A stretch of DNA of 64,000 nucleotides from Dermanyssus gallinae (Eukaryota > Arthropoda > Arachnida > Mesostigmata > Dermanyssidae). The translations under genes were made by a program, and so were the position numbers. Below, in pieces: positions 1-8,749 of the stretch. The notes beneath the pieces were generated by a model. The model searched no databases, was not told the origin of the DNA, and saw only the letters and a program-made list of their open reading frames with translations. Where the stretch lies: contig QVRM01006816.1 of assembly GCA_003439945.1 (NCBI GenBank), positions 1,023,501 through 1,087,500 on the forward strand, in the 5' to 3' direction. Position 1 is the first letter of the stretch; every line of letters starts with the position of its first letter.

Positions 1-235
1 GCTTATGAGAGGTGACAACATATGGTTACACAGACCCTGACTGCGGGCAAGCGCTCTGGCCACTAAGAACTAGCCCGCCTGATTCTAGTTTCGAAACCTG
101 GAAAGTCAATGGTGAATATTTTTTGGCATGGGTCAATCAGCATGCTTTAAAGTTTACCTAAGTACGTGGAATACAATGTTTACATCGAACCGTTGCGCGA
201 ACAAGAAACGAAAAGCGCGTTCTTGGATAACCAGC

Positions 236-247
236 ACTCCTGCTGAC
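236..247 (+). repeat. 5' target-site duplication of the non-LTR element
   Basis: The 12-base word ACTCCTGCTGAC is repeated perfectly immediately after the A-run at the other end of the element (5642-5653). A perfect 12-base match placed exactly at the A-tail boundary is very unlikely by chance. It defines base 248 as the probable first base of the element. Confidence 0.8.
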
Positions 248-865
248 AGTCTGCTTCTGGCATTCGATTCGTGCGGCCACGTCGTGTTTTGCTCCGTGTG
301 CATTAGCTGAAAGGTGCGGGAACCTGAGGCCCTTAGTGGGCTGACCAATCGCACCTGGAAGTTAACCCGGTGAAGAATCCGGCGTGACATTCGAAAAACT
401 GCAAAAGACACAGTGAAACTGTTTTTTGACGCAAAGTTTACGCAGCGAGATCGAGCGTTCGATTTCGAACGTTTGAGAACGACCGGCGCTACCGGCTCGC
501 TTGTTTACAAGTAGCGGCATTAGCTGACTAGCGCAGTTAGGCCAGTGTATATAATTCTGTATATACACCCTGCAAGTGTACATAGTTCGTGCTGCCGCGG
601 TGCTTTCGTGTATATAACGCGCTCAAAGTGTATATACTAGTGTGTATATTTGCCACACACCACAAGCTGGGGTTAGAGGTGGTAATAGACACTGTGCGAG
701 TGTAAATAGCCGGCGGTGCAGGGGCAACGCCTCGGACTTCGATCAAGTAGAACGAAGTTCAAATCCCAGCGGGAGTTTTTTTTTTTTTTTATATTTATAT
801 TTATTTCTTTTATCCCTCTTTTATTAATTCAATTTATTTATTTTATTTATTTATTTACTCCGGCG
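248..865 (+). promoter_or_regulatory. 5' leader of the retrotransposon, with probable internal promoter
   Basis: This stretch precedes ORF1 inside the duplication-bounded element. Non-LTR elements carry their own promoter in this position, so promoter function is inferred from family knowledge. Visible features are at least four close copies of a GTGTATATA-like word between 545 and 650, a tRNA-like patch with a B-box-like word GTTCAAATCCC near 758, and a T14 run at 777-790. No paired tRNA T-stem can be made around the B-box-like word, so it is not a tRNA gene. Confidence 0.45.
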
Positions 866-2572
866 ATGTTCCGTTCGTCCCCAAAGGAACTGACAAGAGA
901 GCTCTGCGCCTATGTCAGCGGACGAAAAACTCTAGATACGGCCGTGAAGATTCTGGCGGAGCAACTCCGAGCGGCTGTAAAGAGGGCTCAAGTGGCACTA
1001 AACAGGCCAGAAGGAACGGACGCAGGCACACAAACGGAAAACAATACAACGGACTCAGGATGCCAATGCACCCCAGAAGGCTTTGCCCTGGAAAGGCAGG
1101 CCGAAAAGATCAATAAAATGATCGAGGACAGCGACACCGAAGAGGATCTCAAAAGCCTCCTCTCAGTAGACTGGCCTTCAGCTGTCTACACGAGGGTGAC
1201 AACCCTCGGAGCCAGCATAACAAGGGATAGTCCCCTCCGGGTGCTTGTGGTCAGGGAGGGGGACGCATCCGACAGTGCCACTTGGAGGAACATGGCCTGC
1301 CAGTTCCAGGGCATTGCCGGGGAAGCCGGAAGCAAGGCAGGCGTGGTACTGTCCCGCCGAATAACGGAGTCGGGAGACGACGGGGAGCCGACTACCAGGG
1401 CGCTGGTGGCACTTCGGCTCCCCAAAGACGCGACGCTGCACCAGCGCAAAATTCTCCTGGAGCAAGTACTTATAAAGACGAAGGCCCTCATGGGACCAGA
1501 AGACCTACCGGCGATCCCTTGCTACATGACCAGCGAGGGAGAGCGGACGGGAGTCGACAAGCTCCTCGAGTGCCTAGCCCGCACTCATGAGCTGCGCCTA
1601 GCAGTTACCCCCGTTGCGGGAAAACGGGTTGCCGAGGCTTCAAAAAATCCCACGTCCACGCCAACGACTACCGTTCTACTTAAAAAGAAGGAAGGGAAGA
1701 CCTACGCAGAGACCATTAGGGATCTTAGGGCCAAGGTGGACCCCGGCTCCTACAAGGTCTCGGTCAAACGGGCACAACACCTTCCCAGCGGGGACGTGAG
1801 ACTTGTAGTGACGGAGGCGGCGCCAGGAGGGGCCAGCGCAATCCTCGGTGCCCTTCAGGCGGCCGGGGAGGGCGAGGCGAGCCTCGATCGGTCCTCCCTC
1901 AAGCGTCTGATTGTCAGAGACATCATGGAGGGGACAACGGCAAAGGAAGTCGAGGAGGCGCTCCGCAGAGGAACTCGATTTGACGGGCCACTAATGGTGG
2001 ACCCCCCTCGAAAGGGGGCTACCGGAAGATGGTCGGCGCTCGTCCGTGTGGCGCCGCCCGATGCCCGTCGAGCGCTGGACCTGAAGCGGGTCCAACTGGG
2101 ATGGCTATCCTGCCCCATTGTGGAATGGATCACCGTCCCCACGTGCCAGAAGTGCCAGCGAGTAGGGCACACAACCACTTCGTGCACATTTGAAGCGGCG
2201 ACCTCCAGGCGCTGCCACAAATGCGGGGTACTGGGGCACCTGTCGAGGGAATGCACTCAAAACGCCAAATGCTACAACTGCGGCGAGGAGGGGCACGCGG
2301 CCAACGCCGCTGCTTGCCCTACGTACAGAGCCCAACTTGCAGAGCTTCGCCGCGGCGGCAACCAGTCTGGCAACCGAGGCAGGCTGCCGCCCCCCTCGAC
2401 AGGGTCTGCGCCCGACCAAAGCACGGTGCTCCCCACAGCGGGAGACCACCCCAGAGGCGCTCAGGACCAGGACGGGTTCACCCTGGTAACGCAAAGGAGT
2501 CGAAAGAGGGGGCAACCATCTCCTCCCATAGACTCCCGATCCACAAAGCAGTCAAACACGGGCGAATCTTAA
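866..2572 (+). CDS. ORF1 (gag-like nucleic-acid-binding protein) of the R1-like element
   Basis: The product is a 568-residue protein expected to bind element RNA and form the ribonucleoprotein particle. The frame is open further upstream to 716, but that part encodes F/I/L-rich sequence from a T-rich tract. The ATG at 866 (MFRSSPKELTRE) is the better start. The central part is charged and has a coiled, E/K/R-rich character. The C-terminal third has three zinc knuckles starting near residue 427: CQKCQRVGHTTTSC and CHKCGVLGHLSREC (both C-x2-C-x4-H-x4-C), then CYNCGEEGHAANAAAC with a longer last spacing (x6). This triple arrangement is characteristic of R1/I-type ORF1 proteins. The tail is Q/G/P-rich and low complexity. 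The stop lies 9 bases before the ORF2 ATG, suggesting coupled translation. No internal stop or frame break is seen. Confidence 0.9.
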   Translation: MFRSSPKELTRELCAYVSGRKTLDTAVKILAEQLRAAVKRAQVALNRPEGTDAGTQTENNTTDSGCQCTPEGFALERQAEKINKMIEDSDTEEDLKSLLSVDWPSAVYTRVTTLGASITRDSPLRVLVVREGDASDSATWRNMACQFQGIAGEAGSKAGVVLSRRITESGDDGEPTTRALVALRLPKDATLHQRKILLEQVLIKTKALMGPEDLPAIPCYMTSEGERTGVDKLLECLARTHELRLAVTPVAGKRVAEASKNPTSTPTTTVLLKKKEGKTYAETIRDLRAKVDPGSYKVSVKRAQHLPSGDVRLVVTEAAPGGASAILGALQAAGEGEASLDRSSLKRLIVRDIMEGTTAKEVEEALRRGTRFDGPLMVDPPRKGATGRWSALVRVAPPDARRALDLKRVQLGWLSCPIVEWITVPTCQKCQRVGHTTTSCTFEAATSRRCHKCGVLGHLSRECTQNAKCYNCGEEGHAANAAACPTYRAQLAELRRGGNQSGNRGRLPPPSTGSAPDQSTVLPTAGDHPRGAQDQDGFTLVTQRSRKRGQPSPPIDSRSTKQSNTGES

Positions 2573-2581
2573 ACAACGTAT

Positions 2582-5474
2582 ATGACAACTACTCTTAAAG
2601 CATTACAGCTGAACTGCAACCGGAGCATGGGTGCCCACAACATGCTCCAGGAAATTAGTAGCAGGTCTGGGGCAGATCTGCTACTTCTCAGTGAGCCCAA
2701 CGTCCGGTGGACGAAAAACGGCACCCGGACCTTTTTACAGAAGCAAACAATTTGACAAGCATTTTACTAGACAACCGCTGTCGCCTGCGGGTTTCCGGAC
2801 ACGGCAGCGGGTACGGTTCTACTTGGGTGGATCTAACGGGCGTTGGGCGGTTTTATTCCTGCTACTGCAGTCCCAACGCCCCCTCGAAGACTTTCATAGG
2901 TTTTTAGACAACTTGACAGAGTCTTTTAACCGAAACGACGTGCCACTTCTAGTCCTAACCGGAGATTTTAACGCAGCTTCCACTACATGGGGCTCTACGG
3001 CCACCAACCGAAGAGGACACGCCGTCCTCGAGTGGCTGGCGGCGGAGGACCTAGTTGTTCTTAACACGGGTACGCCCACCTTCCACAGAGCTGGGCACAC
3101 CTCGTGCATCGATCTTACAATAACAAGAAGAACGGAAACACATAGGATTTTAAACTGGAAGGTTTTACTAGACGAGGAATCTCTAAGTGACCATCATATA
3201 TTTGAGTTTCACGTGACCATCTCCCGCGAGGGACCGCCCACAACGCTTCGTCCTACAACCAGGCGCCAGGGGGTCAACGAGATCCGGGAGTCTCTTAAGA
3301 CCCTTATCAACCAGGACGGGATGCCAACAACACCCGCGGGCCTCCAAAACCTCCTCAAGTCCGTCTGTAGAGTCGTCACGGGCCGCGGAGCACACCGGTT
3401 GCATCGAAGGACCCCGAAGAACTGGTGGACAAGCGAAATAGGTGGCCTCAGGAAAAGGTGCATCCGGGCACGGCGTCTCCTCACCCGCGCTCGGCGAGCC
3501 GCGCCTGAGGGGCAAGTTGCCCTGCAATACGGCGCGGAATATAAAAGGCTGCGAGCCTGCCTGCGTAGGAAAATCTCCAGGAGCAAGGAACGCTCCTGGA
3601 GAGCGTTTCTCGAAGAGCTGGAGGACGACCCATGGGGCCGCCCGTATAAGATGGTGCGGGGTTTTCCCCCCTTCAAACGAAGGGTGGAGCTTACGTCGCA
3701 GGAAACCCGGGAAGCAGTTATGGCACTCTTCCCGCGGCACCCGCCCTTTGACCGAACCCCGTACTTAGAAGACACAGGGGGGTCTGAGGACAGCATACCA
3801 GAGGTAACCCCGCACGAAGTTCTCGCAGCGGGGGAACGCCTCAAGCAAGGAAAGGCACCGGGCCCAGACGGGATCCCCGTCCCCGCGGTTAAACTCCTGC
3901 TGAAGGAATACCCAGAGGCGGTGGCCGCCGCGGCGACGGAGATGCTTCGATCGGGCTTGTTCCCTACCGCATGGAAGGCCGCGGACCTCGTGCTAATACC
4001 TAAGGGCCCCGGCTCGTACCGGCCCATATGCCTTCTCGGCTCCCTGGCCAAAGCCTTCGAGTCCATCGTAGAGGCACGACTCCGAGAGTTCGCGGAGGAG
4101 AACGGCCTCCTTTCCGAAGCCCAATATGGGTTTCGTAAAGGTCGCTCCACCATTGCAGCGATAAAGAAAATCCAACTAAAGGCCGAAAGCATTCGCGACT
4201 CCCCGCCCGGACGCCGAGATCTATTTTTAGCAATACTACTGGACGTGAAGAACGCTTTTAATAGCCTCCCGTGGAGAGTCATTCTCGATACTCTCCACAG
4301 GAAAAGGGTGCCCTTTTACTTAAGACGGATTTTATCGAGCTACCTACACGACAGGATTATCCACTCACACGACCAAACTTTTAACATGACCGCAGGGGTG
4401 CCGCAGGGCTCAATACTAGGCCCCTTGCTATGGAACATCACGTACGATGACGTGCTGCGGCTGGGGGATCTCCCACCCGGAGTCGAACTCCTCGCCTACG
4501 CTGACGACCTGGTCCTCACTGTCCAGGCCCGGACAATGGGCCAGCTTGAGGCGCGTGCGAATGAAGCCCTCTTCGACATAGCGCACTGGATGCAAATAAC
4601 GGGGCTTACCCTGGCCCCCGCTAAAAGCGAAGCTATTCTCCTGGTGGGTCGGAGGGGCTTGCCCCCGCCGCGCCTTGTTCTGGAGGACCAGGAGATTGCT
4701 GTAGTCAATACTACAAAGTACCTCGGGGTCTTCCTGGACCGGGGCCTCCGGGGTACTGAACACCTACGGCGGGCGTCAGAAAGGGCATTGAAGATCGCCA
4801 ATAGTTTCGCGCGCCTCATGCCAAACACATACGGCCCTAAACAAACAAGAAGAAGGATTATTATGTCCGTGGCCGAGTCAGTCGCCTTATACGGGGCTCC
4901 GGCCTGGCCTACCAACGCTCTGAAGACTAAGGCAAATAGAACCCGCTTACGGCGGGCTCAACGGGTCGGAGCCCTTAGTGTCAACATGGCGTACCGCACG
5001 GTTAGCACAGCGGCGGCGCTCGTGCTCGCGGGCACTATCCCATGGGACCTGAAGGCAGAAGAGCGCCGCCGCCTGTGGGGCGACCAGAGCCTCAAGAAGG
5101 AAGAGGCACGACAACACACACTGCAGCTATGGCAAGAGGAGTGGGATGGCCTGGCGGAGGGGGACCCAGGTGCCAGTCTCCGCAAGCTGGTCCCTAACAT
5201 CAAGGACTGGCTGTACCGGCCCGGTGGGGAGCTCACCTTCCACACCACCCAGATGTTGACGGGGCACGGCGACTTTCAGTCGTACCTATTCAGGATCGGG
5301 AAGGCCCCCAGCCCCATGTGCGTCCACTGCGGCAATAGACTTGAGGACACTCCAGAGCACACAGCTCTGGCGTGCCCCGCATGGGCGGAACAACGTCACC
5401 CCTTGAGGACTTTAATGAATACGCAGCTCCCAGAGACAACTTTCGCCAGGAGTAAGAAGACTCGCCCCCTCTGA
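2582..5474 (+). pseudogene. ORF2: endonuclease-reverse transcriptase of the R1-like element, broken by two frameshifts
   Basis: ORF2 would nick target DNA and copy element RNA in place. It starts at the ATG at 2582 with an apurinic-type endonuclease opening (LQLNCNRS... LLLSEPN). The reading frame changes near 2732-2736 and again near 2901-2905. Both places are runs of five T and both changes equal a one-base loss. Beyond 2905 the frame is open to 5474. Endonuclease motifs include GDFNA (about 2965) and SDHH (about 3188). The reverse transcriptase shows GKAPGPDGIP, YGFRKGRST, LLDVKNAFNSLPW, VPQGSILGPLLW and the catalytic AYADD (4497-4508). The C-terminal zinc motif is CVHCGNRLEDTPEHTALAC. The tail after this motif is shorter than I would expect for R1 proteins, so a 3' deletion is possible. 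Whether the two breaks are real mutations or homopolymer errors in the assembly cannot be told from the sequence. Confidence 0.9.
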
Positions 5475-5641
5475 CTGTTAGATGCATGCGCAAGCAGTTC
5501 CCGGTCAGTTGGGGGACGGGGACATGACTGGTTTTTAGTGGGTTGGAGCCCCACACTACCGGCCCACACTTGCAGGAACTCCCTGCAGTGGTGTCCGTGT
5601 GTGCAACCGCATTTTCCAGTTAGTCCTCTTAAAAAAAAAAA
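5475..5641 (+). other. 3' untranslated region and A-run of the R1-like element
   Basis: The sequence between the ORF2 stop and the second target duplication ends in an A-run at about 5630-5641. The part from GACATGACTGGTTTTT (5521) to the A-run matches the minus strand at 59160-59310 base for base over most of its length, so this is the conserved 3' end used for priming in this family. Confidence 0.8.
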
Positions 5642-5653
5642 ACTCCTGCTGAC
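5642..5653 (+). repeat. 3' target-site duplication of the non-LTR element
   Basis: ACTCCTGCTGAC directly follows the A-run and is identical to 236-247. Confidence 0.8.
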
Positions 5654-5753
5654 GAGTCATTCGACGCCTTCGGTCATACAATTCGTTTTCAAGACGTCTT
5701 GTCTACCAGAGAAAAATGAGAGGTTCACGAATCATGTACATACTGATGAGACA

Positions 5754-6380
5754 TGACTGAAAACGTTTACGGCGGCGAGAAGTGCGTGGTCTCGGCGGCA
5801 AAGGTGCTGCAAGGTTCAAAACTAGGCCTGAGGCGGTGAACCGTAACGCACAATGGGGCGATGCACTTTCTCCATCCCCCAGCTGTCATCTCCATCGCTT
5901 GTGGATTTGACAGCTAGGGTGGAGCTATGGGCGAGCTATAGGCTTATGACGATCTCGCGTTGGTTCACAATGACGGATCCCGAACTCTTGCGGGCTTCGA
6001 TCTCAAATACTAGAGCTTGAACTCATAAAGTGAAAACGATCTTACTGATGACCAGAAGCACGTCGCAACTCTTAAACTTAAACTAGATGAGTACTTGACT
6101 TTAAATGCGGGATACCACTAACCGTCTGCCGCTCCTTACGTTTAACCAGAGGGCGTGGGACTCCTGCAGGCCAGTCTTGATATTTCTAAAAGTGAATCAC
6201 CGGCCGCTGGGGCAATCTTCGCGTGTTTTACTTACTTTAACATGTGCCTTTCCAGTCTCTTGCGTGCCATCAACTCACCAGCCTGGAAAAAAATCTATGC
6301 ACATTGGACTTCACCATAAACAGCGAGTTTCCCAAACGAATCAAATTGTCCTCTGACAAAGACAGATAACACAAGTGCGG
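5754..6380. other. No gene recognised between retrotransposon and gag relic
   Basis: Unique-looking sequence without a long frame or a recognised motif. It may contain unrecognisable remains of the gag relic that follows. Confidence 0.5.
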
Positions 6381-6399
6381 TTTTCCCCGACGTCACCAC

Positions 6400-6812
6400 C
6401 AAGACGAAGGCAGATGACAAGTTATACACATGGGCGATTAGAGCGCTGGTGGTGCTTCGATTGCCCAATTACCTACCAGCCCTGCGCGAACGGGAAGCTG
6501 TTAAAAACTTCTACTCCCTACAAGAGTGTGGGCCACCCATTGTCACTCGACAAGCAAGGTGAAGTCTGAAGTGCTTAGCACTTCGGACCAGTGTGGCAAC
6601 GACAATATAGAACATTTGAGTTCTATATTGTTCTATTATTAAAGGTCGGGTAGTGAATCCGATTCTATATATTTAAAGCAGTATCCACACAATGCTGCTA
6701 CAGAAACGGGACCTTAGGCCACATTACCAAGGATTGTACAGCCTGACTGCTTTAGCTGCGGAGACGAGGAACACGCAGCCAGCAATGCGGCTAGCGCCAA
6801 ACATGCATGATT
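6400..6812 (+). pseudogene. Decayed ORF1 (gag) copy of an R1-like element
   Basis: Two patches match the intact ORF1 in the same order. At about 6434-6470 the bases encode a broken version of the TTRALVALRLPK segment (intact copy near 1390-1425). At about 6690-6810 there are two ruined zinc knuckles: a CYRNGTLGHITKDC-like motif, then a CGDEEHAASNAA-like motif, matching the second and third knuckles of the intact protein. The two patches are about 250 bases apart here but about 750 apart in the intact copy, so an internal deletion occurred. Stops and frame changes are frequent. Two perfect hairpins lie between the patches. This is an older insertion than the full-length element. Confidence 0.7.
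6602..6631. repeat. Perfect 12-bp inverted repeat (hairpin) inside the gag relic
   Basis: Arms ACAATATAGAAC (6602-6613) and GTTCTATATTGT (6620-6631) are exact reverse complements with a 6-base loop. A second hairpin, GAAGTGCT/AGCACTTC, lies just upstream at 6568-6584. Confidence 0.7.
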
Positions 6813-6849
6813 GACAGAAAATTTGCATTGTTTATTGTCTCTTTAAAGT

Positions 6850-8430
6850 GGACCGCCCCGAGTCGGCCAATGTCATTCAATGTAGTTCCATATTATACAA
6901 TTATATTTCTACATTCATTTTATATATAGATACTTCAAAGTGCACCCTTGGTTTCTCCTTAGTTACCTAAGTTTGCTTATTGTATTAAGCTGACTAATCG
7001 ATTCCAATTTTGGTTAGACATCTGAACGTATTTAACTAAAAAGTAAAGAACTCTACAAGGCATCTGCATAAAGGCATTGCACGCACTAAAGTGGTCCACG
7101 CAGCTACCGTTGTAGTTTCCATCCACAAATTTCTTAGAAGGCGGGAATGTATGGTGTGACATATGGTGCTCATTTAAAACATGCCTGGTCTTATCTTATC
7201 AATGAGGTAATTCATATAGAGCTTCAATAAAGTTGAGCTCAGATTATTTAGACTTAGATCATTTGCCTTCTTTAGATGGATCCCGATCACCCTCCTCAGA
7301 TGGAGGTTTTGCTTAACGTTGGCGTCCAAAGTCAGCCTTTCTTAATCAAACGTTGACATACGGACACCGTGCAGTTTTCGTCGCCTGAGATGCCTCTATA
7401 TGGAAGGCCGTGTTCATTCTCACGCGTTACCGAGTAAACTATTGAGCGGCCAAAGTAAGTCGGTTCCTTTTAGTTTAGATTGTCGGGAACTATCTTCGCT
7501 TTGAAGAAGGTCTCATCAAGTGAAGATCAATAATCATGGCCCGTCTGATATACACTACATTCATGGCCAACGTCTAAGCTTCGTGAGCCTTAAGATAGCC
7601 ATTAAGATGGTCATAGAGCCGTGAGATACAGCATTCGGGTTCCAGTTTCCATTTTCGAAAACACCATTGTTAGGTACGTAGCAATCGCATTCTTCAGCAG
7701 CTGTACAATCTCAAAGCAAATCAAAGCTGAGTAACGTATCGACAATGCTGCATCTAGCTACGTAGAGCATACAATTGTATGGTTCGAACGGAAGATAAAC
7801 TTTGTCGCCTGACGTGACGGCGATAACCCAATTTGCATTGTAAATCACGCGTGTCGTTTAGGGTAGCAGCACTTGATTAACAGTTCAATAATCCTACCTA
7901 ACTGTACCGAATATAGTAAAGTACAACGCGAATGATGGTCGTTAAATCGGCGCGTTTTATTTATTGTCTTTACGCCATCCACACTGTATCGTCATCTCCG
8001 TCATCATCAGCTCTGTTACTTATAATAGTTTTTTATCACCACTATAAGATTTATAATTAGATATATATTACCATTATTATTATTATTGTTGTTATTATTA
8101 TTACTTGCTCTGTGGTGCGTGAGGGGATAACCCCAAGACTAGCTATCTACACGCAGATACCAATATACAGTATACAACAGCTTATAGCAAACATAATAGA
8201 CATAAAGTTGTTATACATAACATACTGTTGGCAGACGACGCTAGCTAAAAATAAATAATGCTATAGCTAAAACAACATATTTTCGCCGTCTCCCTAATTG
8301 AGAACGATATCAGTAGTAAGTAGGTCAATTAGCTTCTTCTAATTATACTAAACCATAACAGAGCAGCGGAAATAAGTCGGTCAACTATAGGGCGTTAGTC
8401 TTTTAGTCGAGCTGTTAAAACTCTCAATTT
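6850..8430. other. Intergenic stretch without recognised genes
   Basis: No open frame above about 60 residues and no recognised motif. It includes an ATT-rich patch at about 8065-8105. Nothing else can be supported. Confidence 0.5.
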
Positions 8431-8534
8431 TTAATGCCACGGACTCGGTTGACCGCTGGGTTTTACACGCATATCATTATCGGCGATGCAGACCTCACAG
8501 CTTCGTGGTTGCTTCCAGTTTTAACAAAGTCTGT

Positions 8535-8740
8535 TATTGTTAGTGGTGTTGTTGTTGTTGCTGCTGCTACTGTTTTTGTTGTTGTAGCGGCTAATTGTTG
8601 TTGTTGTTGTTGCTGCTGCTAATGTTGCTCTTTTTGTTGCAGTGGACATTGTAGTAGTAGTAGTAGTGTTGTTGTTGCTTTTGTTGCTAATATTCCTTGA
8701 ACTAGATTGTCATAGCTGCTGCTGCTGCCGCGGTGGTTCA
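8535..8740 (+). repeat. GTT/GCT trinucleotide repeat cluster
   Basis: Interrupted GTT, GTA and GCT triplets. Frames through it give only V, L or C runs, so it is not treated as coding. Confidence 0.8.
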
Positions 8741-8749
8741 CAATTGAAT

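Larger units (their letters stand above)
248..5641 (+). mobile_element. Full-length R1-like non-LTR retrotransposon, about 5.4 kb
   Basis: Two open frames in the gag-then-pol order typical of R1-clade non-LTR elements sit between a 12-bp perfect target-site duplication, and the right end is a run of about 12 A. There are no long terminal repeats. The 5' part (248-865) is a leader containing several GTGTATATA-type words (545-650), a tRNA-like patch (about 705-772) and a T-rich/ATTT-rich stretch (777-860). The 3' untranslated part (5475-5629) recurs in a decayed copy at 59.16-59.31 kb, so this is a multicopy family. The duplication implies target-primed insertion, and its perfection suggests a fairly young event. 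Classic R1 elements sit in 28S rDNA; this insertion does not. Clade placement is by recognition of the reverse-transcriptase and endonuclease motifs, not by a tree. Confidence 0.9.

Noticed and set aside
700..775. tRNA gene upstream of the retrotransposon ORF1
   Set aside because: The bases flanking the TTCAAAT loop do not pair into a T-stem.
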